Shown: positions 15,701 to 23,380 of the stretch, one piece after another | How positions within the stretch are numbered: the stretch's first letter is position 1 | How the letters are laid out: each line of letters opens with the position of its first letter | Assembly (NCBI RefSeq): GCF_036350515.1 | Contig: NZ_JAZDUE010000001.1 | Coordinates: forward strand, 310,001 to 374,000 | Reading direction: 5' to 3' | Length of the DNA: 64,000 nucleotides | Origin: Gordonia prachuapensis | GTDB lineage: Bacteria > Actinomycetota > Actinomycetes > Mycobacteriales > Mycobacteriaceae | Notes under the pieces: generated by a model | Seen by the model: only the letters and a program-made list of their open reading frames with translations | The model's database searches: none | What the model was told of the DNA's origin: nothing | Translations under genes and position numbers: made by a program

Positions 15701-16840
15701 CTATCCCGTCGGCGTGGCGCCGAACGAACCCGACGGCAGTAGGGGCTCGTTCATCCGGGGTGCGTACTGGTCGAAGTAGACGCGCGCGATGAGTTCCCGG
15801 CGGCTGCGGACGCCGGCTTTGTCGAAGATGGACTTGAGGTGGTCCTGCACCGTGTAGGCGGAGACGTGCAGGGTCGTGGCGATGTCCTTGGTCGCCACGC
15901 CTTGCAGCACCATCTGGGTGACGTCGCGTTCGCGGGAGGTCAGGCCGAACGCCGCGACGACGAGGGGCACGATCTCGGGTGGTCGGGCCTCTTCGATGGT
16001 GACGACGACCTCGCCGACGCGGCCATCGGTGTTCGACAGTGGGGAGGCGTGCACCACCAGCCACATACCGGACGCACCACGAACCCGTAGTCGGGGAGGC
16101 ACGTTCGTCTCGCCCCGGCCGTAGCGGCGGGCCGCGCCGACGAGAGCGGTGATGACCGACGTCGCGGCGCCACTGTTGTTGCCCGCCAACAGGTCGTCGA
16201 GGCGACCATCGGTTCCTGCGCTCATCTGGATCACCTGGTCGCAGCCGTCGACGATGAGCACACTGGGGCCGGACGGCTGCGTTTGCGGCTCGGCGATCAC
16301 GGTGGCCAGCAGGCCGGTGCGCACCCCTCTCGCCAGCGGCTGGGACACCGTGCGCAGGAAGTCGACCTCGTCGGTCGTGAACGCCGACGCGCCGGTTTCG
16401 CGGAAGATGGCCAGCGCACCCCACACCTGCTCGCCGTCGCGCAGGATGACGCGTGCCTCGTCGGTGAAGTCGAAGATCGGCGCCATGAACTCGGCCATCC
16501 GGTGCGAGCGGCGGGTCTCACCGGAGGTCAACTGGTGCATGCCGACGGCGTCGACGCCCGACATCGCGAGTTCCCGGAACGACGACGACTCGGTCATCCC
16601 GTACTCGATCAGGCCCCACTCGTCGTCGTGGTCGTTGCGACCGAGGAGGCTGCCGTATTTCCGTGCGCCGGTCAGCAGCAGCGTGTTCGGGTCGACGGTG
16701 GCCATGCACGCCGCGGCGTGGGGGACCGCTCGGGTGATTGATTCGACGGCCTCACCGATGAAGTCGCACACTCCGAGCCCGGCGCGGGCGAGCACGTCGA
16801 CATCGCTGCGCACCCGCTCGGCAGCCAGACTTCGCGTCAT
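15701..16840 (-). CDS. LuxR-family regulator with GAF-like sensor region
   Basis: A 379-residue regulator with a C-terminal LuxR helix-turn-helix (FGLTSRERDVTQMVLQG, then VSAYTVQDHLKSIFDKAG, about residues 300-355). The N-terminal half resembles a GAF sensor (ESITRAVPHAAACMATVDP to RVILRDGEQVWGALAIFRE), and a PAS-like stretch follows around 185-280. It is not a two-component receiver. It lies 111 bases downstream of the FAD oxidase gene on the same strand and may control the oxidase/RidA group. The signal is unknown. Confidence 0.82.
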   Translation of the reverse strand: MTRSLAAERVRSDVDVLARAGLGVCDFIGEAVESITRAVPHAAACMATVDPNTLLLTGARKYGSLLGRNDHDDEWGLIEYGMTESSSFRELAMSGVDAVGMHQLTSGETRRSHRMAEFMAPIFDFTDEARVILRDGEQVWGALAIFRETGASAFTTDEVDFLRTVSQPLARGVRTGLLATVIAEPQTQPSGPSVLIVDGCDQVIQMSAGTDGRLDDLLAGNNSGAATSVITALVGAARRYGRGETNVPPRLRVRGASGMWLVVHASPLSNTDGRVGEVVVTIEEARPPEIVPLVVAAFGLTSRERDVTQMVLQGVATKDIATTLHVSAYTVQDHLKSIFDKAGVRSRRELIARVYFDQYAPRMNEPLLPSGSFGATPTG

Positions 16841-16951
16841 GCGATGATTCTCCGTTTCTGCAGGTCATCTGTCCATCCCAGATAAGTGGGGGACGCGCCC
16901 CGGTCGTGCAGATGGGCCGCGGGACATCCCCGCGACCCATCCGCAGTTGGT

Positions 16952-18337
16952 TCACCCGATCCGCGTGAACATCCCGTCGGGGTCGTGCCGACGCCGGATC
17001 TCGGCGAGCCGGGACCAGTCGTCGGCAGACCACAGCGTGGACAGTTCGGCGGCGGGGGTCTGGCCCGCGAAGTTGAGGACACCCGAGGTCGCCCATGGCG
17101 CGACCGCACCGTTGACCGCCGCCACGTGCGCCGGCGCCTGATCGCCCAGCGGGCCGGCCGGCACCCCGACGGCGAGCAATCCGTAGGCGGCCCCGCGCCC
17201 GGTCACCGCGTTCTCCACTCCTTGCGGTCTGACCAGTTCGCCGCCCAGTAAACGGATCTCGATGATGGCCAGCGGGCTCGGCACCTGCGGTCCGGCGACC
17301 GCCAGCAGCGCGTCGACCGCCTGAGCGGGTAGGTCGGCCAGGCCACATCCGCGTTCCATGCTCGGCAACGGGCCGGGCGGGTCCATGTGCACCGCATCCA
17401 TCGCCGCGACCGGCATCACGTCGACGTTCTGCAGCAGCACCGGGCCGGCGTCGCGCATCGGGGCGAGCAGCTGGGCGCCCACCGCGGGGTCGCCGGTGTA
17501 GGTGAAACGCAGGTGCACAGCGGTCTGTCCCTGCAGCGGCGGCGGCAGCGTCGGGTCCGGCGGTAGCCGCAGGATGGCGATCGAGGTACCCGCGGCGTCG
17601 GGCAGCGACGGTGCCCACTCCCGCCACGCGTGGAGCACCTCTGCGGCGGCCGCGCCGGCGAAGAAGATGCCGCCACCGTAGATCGTGGCGAGTTCGACGA
17701 GGTCGAACTCGATGGCGGTGACGATGCCGCAGCCGTCCCGTCCGCCGAGCAGCGCCCAGAACAGGTCGGATCCGGCGCCGGCGTCGACGGTGCGGATGGT
17801 GCCGTCGGCGGTCACCACCTCGATGCGGCGGACGCGGTCGGCCGCGAAGCCGAACTGCCGCCCGAGCGGACTGAGACCGCCGCCGAGCGTGTAGCCGACC
17901 ACCCCGACCGACGACGACGAACCGACCAGGCCGGTCAGGCCGTGGGGTGCGGTCGCCGCGAGAACATCACGCCACCGCACGCCGGCTCCGACCCGGGCGG
18001 TCTTGGCGACCGAATCCACGTGGAGGTCGGTCATCCGGGAGGTGGTGATGGTGAGGTAGCCCTGGCCGTCGATCACCGGGCCGTGCCCGGTGGCGCGTAC
18101 ACCGACACGCATGCCGTTGGCCCGGGCGTATCGGACCGCCTCGGCGACATCCGCGGCGGACGTGGCGCCGACGACGAGCGCCGGAACGGGGACGCCGGCG
18201 ACATTGAAGCCCGCCAGTTCGGCGGCGAAGTCGGCGTCATCGGGCGTCAGGACCGGGCCGGCGACGACGGCGTCGAGCTGTGCGACGGCCGCGGTGGTCG
18301 ACGGCGGGGTGTGTTCTTCGGGGGTGGTGAGGGACAT
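16952..18337 (-). CDS. FAD-linked oxidase of the BBE/6-hydroxynicotine oxidase type
   Basis: A 461-residue flavoenzyme with a PCMH FAD-binding domain (LVVGATSAADVAEAVRYAR; GVRATGHGPVIDG, whose His is the usual covalent FAD site) and a C-terminal berberine-bridge-type segment (RLAEIRRRHDPDGMF). The second cysteine link of bicovalent enzymes is not obvious. The ATG at 18337 follows AGGAG; the frame is open further upstream only through repeated DNA. Oxidases of this type act on amines, sugars or alcohols. Pairing with a RidA gene upstream suggests an imine-producing amine oxidation, which is inference. Confidence 0.85.
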   Translation of the reverse strand: MSLTTPEEHTPPSTTAAVAQLDAVVAGPVLTPDDADFAAELAGFNVAGVPVPALVVGATSAADVAEAVRYARANGMRVGVRATGHGPVIDGQGYLTITTSRMTDLHVDSVAKTARVGAGVRWRDVLAATAPHGLTGLVGSSSSVGVVGYTLGGGLSPLGRQFGFAADRVRRIEVVTADGTIRTVDAGAGSDLFWALLGGRDGCGIVTAIEFDLVELATIYGGGIFFAGAAAAEVLHAWREWAPSLPDAAGTSIAILRLPPDPTLPPPLQGQTAVHLRFTYTGDPAVGAQLLAPMRDAGPVLLQNVDVMPVAAMDAVHMDPPGPLPSMERGCGLADLPAQAVDALLAVAGPQVPSPLAIIEIRLLGGELVRPQGVENAVTGRGAAYGLLAVGVPAGPLGDQAPAHVAAVNGAVAPWATSGVLNFAGQTPAAELSTLWSADDWSRLAEIRRRHDPDGMFTRIG

Positions 18338-18382
18338 GGATTTCTCCTGTGAGATGGGTTGGGGGAGTGGGGTGTGGATGCT

Positions 18383-18528
18383 GGTCTCGATACGCGCTCG
18401 GCTAGCGAGAAAGGGGTGCTCGGCCGGCGGAAGAGAGGTCTCGATACGCGCTCGGCTAGCGCCTCGCGCTACTCGACCAGCGAAGAAAAGGGGCGCCACT
18501 ACTCGCTAGCCGAGGGCGTATCGAGACC
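18383..18528. repeat. GGTCTCGATACGC palindromic repeat cluster
   Basis: GGTCTCGATACGCGCTCGGC begins at 18383 and again at 18437, and an inverted copy runs 18502-18528 (CTCGCTAGCC to GTATCGAGACC). The second and third copies can fold into a stem of about 24 pairs with one mismatch. The cluster lies between RidA and the FAD oxidase, in the leader of the latter. Related copies lie at 30556-30800. Confidence 0.88.
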
Positions 18529-18536
18529 TCGGACGC

Positions 18537-18947
18537 TCAGCGCCCGGCCTGCGCCGTGATCTCGATGGCGAGGCCCGGCAGGGCGAGGGCGGCGACGCCG
18601 ATCAGTGCGGCGGGAGGGGTGGCGCCATGCGCGTCGAGGCGTTCGGTCAATGCCTCGTACGCGGCGAGTGTCGCGGGGATGTCGGTCGAATAGATGGTCA
18701 GCATGAAGACGTCGGCGAGCGTCATGTCCGCCGTCGCGAGGATCTCCTCGATGTGGTGCATCGCCAGCGAGAGCTGCGCTCCGACGTCACCTTCATGCAG
18801 AACGGTGCCGTCGTTGTCGACGGAGGCCTGACCGGCGATGGTGAGGACCTCGCGCGGCGCCGGCCGCAACTGCGCATGGTCGAAGCGGAACTGGGCGTTC
18901 CAGCGGGACGGGTTGATTCGTACGGTGGTGGGTGTTGGTGTGCTCAT
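18537..18947 (-). CDS. RidA-family protein
   Basis: A 136-residue YjgF/YER057c/RidA-type protein (VLTIAGQASVDNDG; ADMTLADVFMLTIYSTD). Family enzymes hydrolyse reactive enamines and imines. The arginine that marks true imine deaminases, normally near residue 105, is not seen: the segment reads TPPAALIGVAALALPGL. It may therefore belong to a non-deaminase subfamily. The ATG at 18947 gives the standard length. It is encoded just before the FAD oxidase on the same strand, separated by the repeat cluster. Confidence 0.82.
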   Translation of the reverse strand: MSTPTPTTVRINPSRWNAQFRFDHAQLRPAPREVLTIAGQASVDNDGTVLHEGDVGAQLSLAMHHIEEILATADMTLADVFMLTIYSTDIPATLAAYEALTERLDAHGATPPAALIGVAALALPGLAIEITAQAGR

Positions 18948-19056
18948 GTATCGAGATTCGCCCGTGTGCACAACATTTCCCATCCCGCGTCGCCGGGAAC
19001 TTCCTCACCCAGAATTCTGGGGGTGGGTCCGACGTCAGATCTGGGCCGCGCCGCGA

Positions 19057-19959
19057 TCAGCGGGCGGCGACACCCTCCCAGGTGATGTCGCCGTGGTCGG
19101 AGCCGAGCCCGGTGGCGACGATTCCGGCCACCGCACAACCGATTTCGGCTGCCTCGAGCAGGCTCCGGTCATGACCTCGCGCGGCGATGAAGCCCGCCGA
19201 GAACGCGTCGCCGCACCCGCTGGTGTCGACGACGACGACCTCGCGGGCGGCGGCGTGCTCGGCGTCGTCGGCGGTCACCACGTACGCACCGTCGGCGCCT
19301 GCGGTGGGTACCACGCAGGCGACGCCACGGTCGATGAGCCGTCGGCAACCCGTGACGAGGTCGTCCTCACCGGTGAATCCGCGTACCTGGTCGTCGTTGG
19401 GGAGCAGATAGTCGAGGTGGGGCAGAACCGGTTCGATCCAGGCGAGCAGGCCGGGGTCGCCGTCGGCGAGGATGTCGGCGGAGATCGTGGTGCCGGCCGC
19501 CCGGATGTCGGCGAGCAACGGCGCCAGTTCCGGCGGATTGAGGAGTTCGGGGGCGCCGATGTGGACGTGATCCATCCCGGTCAGCAGCTCGAGCGGGGCG
19601 TCACCGAGAGGGTAGGCGAGATTGGCGCCCGGCTGGTGCAGCGCCGGTCGGTCACCGTTGCTGCGGATGGGCAGCATGCTCATCGACGTCGGCTGTCCGA
19701 CTCGCACCAGATGGCTGGTGTCGACCCCGAATCGGGCGAGCATCGTGACGAGCAGATCGCCGGGATCGTCGGCGCCGATCGCGCCGACCGTGTGGGTGTC
19801 GACGCCGAGCTTGGCCAGGGTCAGCGCGGTGCCACCGGCAGGTCCGGCCGCCGACATCCGGATGCTCTGGACGAGGGCCGCGCCCTGCCCGTCGGGGATC
19901 TCGTCGACGGGTTGTGCGAGCACGTCGAGGACGTGGGCACCGAAGGTGGCGACTCTCAT
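19057..19959 (-). CDS. PfkB-family carbohydrate kinase
   Basis: A 300-residue ribokinase-type sugar kinase. The early substrate loop AAGPAGGTALTLAKLG (PfkB signature 1 region) and the late motif VDTSGCGDAFSAGFI (DTxGxGD, with the catalytic Asp) are both present; the middle holds LPNDDQVRGFTG where the family has N-x-x-E-like residues. It overlaps the class II aldolase gene by four bases (ATGA), so a kinase-then-aldolase route for a sugar or sugar acid is likely. The sugar is not identifiable from sequence. Confidence 0.88.
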   Translation of the reverse strand: MRVATFGAHVLDVLAQPVDEIPDGQGAALVQSIRMSAAGPAGGTALTLAKLGVDTHTVGAIGADDPGDLLVTMLARFGVDTSHLVRVGQPTSMSMLPIRSNGDRPALHQPGANLAYPLGDAPLELLTGMDHVHIGAPELLNPPELAPLLADIRAAGTTISADILADGDPGLLAWIEPVLPHLDYLLPNDDQVRGFTGEDDLVTGCRRLIDRGVACVVPTAGADGAYVVTADDAEHAAAREVVVVDTSGCGDAFSAGFIAARGHDRSLLEAAEIGCAVAGIVATGLGSDHGDITWEGVAAR

Positions 19960-20612
19960 GCTTTCCTCCTGGGGAACGGCGAGTAGTGGCGTTGCGTCGC
20001 GGTCACGATCACCTCGACGATGTCGTCGTGGGTCAGTGTCGCCGGTGGTGCGACGGCCGCGGATCGCAGGTACACGTCGGCCAGCCAGTCGACGAGTTCG
20101 ATGCGCTCGCAGGCCATCTCGAGGTCGTCTCCGAACGCCACCGAGCCGTGGTTGCGCATCAGTGCGGCGGTGCGCTCCGACAGCGCTGCGGTGACACCGT
20201 CGCGCAGCTCGTCGCTGCCGAACACAGCGTAGGGCGCCACGCGGATCGTCCCGCCGAGCATTGCCGCGGTGTAGTGGACGACGGGCAGTTCGTCGACGAT
20301 GTTGGCGACCGCGATCGACGCGACGGGATGGGCGTGCGCCACGGCTGTCGCGGCGGTGTGTCGGTAGACGTCGAGGTGGATGCGAAGTTCAGAGGTCGGG
20401 GCGTACTCGGTGTCCCCGACGATCACGCCGTCGAGATCGACCACGACCATCTGTTCGGGCGTGACGTCGGCGAGCCGGGAACCCGACGGTGTCAGGATGA
20501 CGTGGTCGCCGACGCGGACCGAGAGGTTCCCGCCGGACCCGTGGGTCATCCCGGCGCGATCCAATCGGTGCGCCGCAGCCGCCAGATCCGTTCGCTCCTC
20601 GGTGAACCGCAC
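19956..20612 (-). CDS. Class II aldolase (fuculose-phosphate aldolase-like)
   Basis: A 218-residue class II aldolase/adducin-type protein. Phosphate-binding motifs MTHGSGGNLSVRVGD and LTPSG are at residues about 18-42; metal ligands are the His pair in AHAHPVAS and a later His in RNHGSVAFG. This is the organisation of L-fuculose-1-phosphate and related aldolases. The GTG at 20612 is preferred because an N-terminal extension upstream has no coding character; no strong ribosome site supports any choice. It is translationally coupled to the sugar kinase. Confidence 0.85.
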   Translation of the reverse strand: MRFTEERTDLAAAAHRLDRAGMTHGSGGNLSVRVGDHVILTPSGSRLADVTPEQMVVVDLDGVIVGDTEYAPTSELRIHLDVYRHTAATAVAHAHPVASIAVANIVDELPVVHYTAAMLGGTIRVAPYAVFGSDELRDGVTAALSERTAALMRNHGSVAFGDDLEMACERIELVDWLADVYLRSAAVAPPATLTHDDIVEVIVTATQRHYSPFPRRKA

Positions 20613-20771
20613 GTCGGTGAGCGTACGGCACACCGGGTGCCCGCGAGGTGGTGGCGGTGCATGCCGGCACAGTGCTCGCGGTCGTCCGAACGAACGAACT
20701 CCGGTGATCGTGGAACCGCCGCGCGGGCATGTGCGTCCAAACTCCGTCGAGGGCACACGGATGGGAGCGTC

Positions 20772-21440
20772 ATGCGAGCAGCGAGTCTCACAGATCTACG
20801 GCAGATGATCAGGCCGCGCCTGGTGGCGGGTTTTCACGAGCTCGGTGAACTGGAGTCGGACGCGCGTGATTGGGCCGAGGACACCGGCGGTTCACCCGAC
20901 GAAGCCGTGGCCGCGGTGCAGGACATGTGGGCCGTTCGCGCCGCCGAGGAGACCGACTGGCCCGACACCGGAGACTACGGCCGGCTGCGCGCGGCGTTCG
21001 ACGAGCTCGACGACATCGGGGTCCTCGCCCGGATGAACTACGCCTGCTGTGCGCGCTGCGCGACCGCTCTCATCGACGAGGAACGCACGCCTGCGCCCGA
21101 TCGGGCCGACTGGTACAAGTTCCGCGAGTGGGCGTATGTGTTCTTCGACGAACAGGACGCCGAGCACCTCGCCGACGACGAGCCCCTGCTGCACCTCACC
21201 TACAGCGGGTTCCGCCCGCACGAATCGTTGCCGGATTCGGTGCTCGACGCGATGTCCGACGGCGACGCCGACGCCGAGCACCTCGCCTACGAACAGACGG
21301 AGACGTTGCTGGCCGAACAGATCGTGGATGTCCTGCGCAGACATGACCTGGACGTCGAATGGTCGGGCTCGCGCTTCGATGCCATCGGCGTCCGGATCAC
21401 CGCGTGGCGAAAGCCGTTGCCGCAGAACGCCATGTCGTGA
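20772..21440 (+). CDS. Conserved hypothetical protein, CxxC-containing
   Basis: A 222-residue acidic cytoplasmic protein of unknown function. It has no signal peptide or membrane segment. A compact cysteine cluster ARMNYACCARCATALID (residues about 84-100) could bind metal, and it is followed by YVFFDEQDAEHLAD and a conserved-looking LHLTYSG. I associate this pattern with a domain of unknown function found in actinobacteria but cannot name it with confidence. The ATG at 20772 begins the region with coding character. It converges on the activator gene with an eight-base gap. Confidence 0.6.
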   Translation: MRAASLTDLRQMIRPRLVAGFHELGELESDARDWAEDTGGSPDEAVAAVQDMWAVRAAEETDWPDTGDYGRLRAAFDELDDIGVLARMNYACCARCATALIDEERTPAPDRADWYKFREWAYVFFDEQDAEHLADDEPLLHLTYSGFRPHESLPDSVLDAMSDGDADAEHLAYEQTETLLAEQIVDVLRRHDLDVEWSGSRFDAIGVRITAWRKPLPQNAMS

Positions 21441-21448
21441 TCACGGGG

Positions 21449-23236
21449 TCACACGTCGATGCCGAACTCCTTGATCTTCCGGTAGATCGTCGCCCGTGAG
21501 ATACCCAGCGCGGCCGCGGCGGTCGGCTTGTTGCCGCCGTTCTCCTCCAGACTGCGAACGATGGCGTCGCGCTCGAGTGCCTCGATCCGCGTGAGGGTAT
21601 GGCGGCTCAGCGTGCGACACGACGGCGGGAGCTGGTTGACGTCGATCACGCCGGAGCGTTGATGGCTCACCATCTCCCGCAGGATCTGTCGGAGTTCGGC
21701 GATGTTCCCGGGCCAGCTGTACTTGCTGAGCTGACGCATGGCCGCCGACGAGACGGTGAGTTCGCGTCCGCGCGTCAGCTGGCGCAGCAGCGTCGGGATC
21801 AGGTCGTGGAGGTCTTCGATCCGGTGCCGCAACGGCGGTATCGGGACGGTATGGGTGAAGAACGGCAACAGGATCGCTGCCGCGTCGGCTTCGTGCAGCG
21901 CATCCACGGTCACCTCGCCGACCGTCACGCCCACCCAGCCCGCGCCTTCGCGGCCTTGGAGCATGTCCGCGATGTGTGCCAGCGTCGGCCCGTCGAGGGT
22001 GTCGATGTCGCGCAGGACGACACTGAAGTCGTCGCGGTCCAGTTCCGCGTCGAGCGCATCGAGCGATTCCGGTACCCGCAGATCCGCACCCGTGAACACC
22101 CGGACATTGCCTCGGGTGAGCGCCGCGCCGGCCCGCAGCACGGTGGACCGTCCGGTGCCGGTCTCGCCGGATGCCGCGATCCACTCTCCGTCTCTGGTGT
22201 AGCGGACCACGCGATCACAGGACTGCCGCCACGACGAGCTCCGGCCGACGACGCCGGGGAGCGCCGAACCACGTCGCCGCTGCGTCGCCGCCGGTTCGAA
22301 TCGGTCGTGGCCGTCGATGAGGTGAACGTGGAAGATCGCCATGCCCGCGGAGGCATCCCAGTACTCCGGCACCGGGGAGAGCCGAGCGACGCGGCCGCTG
22401 GCCATCGTGCCGACCCGTCGGGACATCGTTGCGTCGACGGTCTGATCGACCGCGTGCTCGAGTAAGGAGATCTGATCCTGCGGGTCGATGGCCAGCCGCA
22501 ACCGCTGATTCATCAGGACGACCTCGCCCGCGATGGCCAGCACCATCATCTGCGGAGCGCGCCGACAGGTGGCCAAGTAGGCGTTGAGCAGCCGTGACTC
22601 GCGTTCGCTTGCCTGAGACAGCATGCGTTGCTCGATCTGCGCGGTCGCCGACTTCGCCAACGACAGCAACAACGGACCGCCGTCGTCGGCCAGCCCGGTG
22701 AGGTCGAGAGCGCCGACGCACGCCCCGGATACCGGGTGCACGATCGGCACGCCCGCACAGGACAGGTCGGCGAGGACCCCGGCGTAGTGTTCGGACCCGC
22801 GGACCAGAGTGGCCTGGCGATTCTCCAGTGCGGTTCCGATCCCGTTGGTGCCGGCGTGTTCCTCGCTGTAGCTGTAACCGGGAGCCAGACTGACGTCGTC
22901 GAGCATTCGTCCCAGCGGCCGGTGCGCGGTCGCCCTCGAGAGCACGACCCCGTCGGGCGATGTCAGGATGATGCTGACCGGCTCCGCACTCAGGTCATCG
23001 GCCAGCTGCCGGATGACCGGCCTTGCCGCGGTGACGAGCGGACTCTCGAGATTGGGCTCGCGGACGAACGGCAACTCGAGGCGGTCGGCATGCACGTTGA
23101 AGGCCCGGGATCGGCGCCACGAGGTGGAGATGCTGTCCCGAACTCCGGCGGCGATGTTGTCGTCGGACAGGAAGCGTTCACGCGCCGTCGCCATCGCGGT
23201 GGGCGTGCCGGACTGTGAAGTGGGCTGAGAACTCAC
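21449..23236 (-). CDS. AcoR/MimR-like activator of the propane monooxygenase operon
   Basis: A 595-residue regulator: GAF-like sensor region (about 70-220), AAA+ domain (about 320-500) with Walker A GETGTGRST, and C-terminal Fis-type helix-turn-helix (ALGISRATIYRKIKEFG). The GAFTGA loop that contacts sigma-54 is absent, and the second AAA+ half is short. This matches the actinobacterial AcoR/MimR group that works without sigma-54. MimR is required for the related mim genes of mycobacteria. The GTG at 23236 has AGGGAG ten bases upstream. The gene lies 144 bases downstream of groEL, after a hairpin, and has its own palindrome at 23256-23272. Confidence 0.85.
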   Translation of the reverse strand: MSSQPTSQSGTPTAMATARERFLSDDNIAAGVRDSISTSWRRSRAFNVHADRLELPFVREPNLESPLVTAARPVIRQLADDLSAEPVSIILTSPDGVVLSRATAHRPLGRMLDDVSLAPGYSYSEEHAGTNGIGTALENRQATLVRGSEHYAGVLADLSCAGVPIVHPVSGACVGALDLTGLADDGGPLLLSLAKSATAQIEQRMLSQASERESRLLNAYLATCRRAPQMMVLAIAGEVVLMNQRLRLAIDPQDQISLLEHAVDQTVDATMSRRVGTMASGRVARLSPVPEYWDASAGMAIFHVHLIDGHDRFEPAATQRRRGSALPGVVGRSSSWRQSCDRVVRYTRDGEWIAASGETGTGRSTVLRAGAALTRGNVRVFTGADLRVPESLDALDAELDRDDFSVVLRDIDTLDGPTLAHIADMLQGREGAGWVGVTVGEVTVDALHEADAAAILLPFFTHTVPIPPLRHRIEDLHDLIPTLLRQLTRGRELTVSSAAMRQLSKYSWPGNIAELRQILREMVSHQRSGVIDVNQLPPSCRTLSRHTLTRIEALERDAIVRSLEENGGNKPTAAAALGISRATIYRKIKEFGIDV

Positions 23237-23255
23237 AGAAAACGAACTCCCTTGT

Positions 23256-23272
23256 GATGTGGATCTCACATC
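23256..23272. promoter_or_regulatory. Palindrome upstream of the activator gene
   Basis: GATGTGGATCTCACATC has 6-base arms (GATGTG/CACATC) and lies 19 bases before the activator start. On the coding strand it contains TGTGAGA, also present in the palindrome at 32551-32565 upstream of prmA. It may be an autoregulatory site. Confidence 0.45.
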
Positions 23273-23296
23273 GGTCACGAGTCTAACCGAGCTCGG

Positions 23297-23312
23297 CGGC
23301 CCGGAAGGGCCG
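23297..23312. terminator. Hairpin after groEL
   Basis: CGGCCC-GGAA-GGGCCG forms a 6-pair GC stem with a tetraloop about 70 bases past the groEL stop. There is no T-run. It may end the prm operon before the activator promoter. Confidence 0.45.
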
Positions 23313-23380
23313 GTCGCGATCAACGCCGCGAACGCTGTCGTTCGGATCACGACCGGCCCAGCTCATCGGGGAACAGCGGA

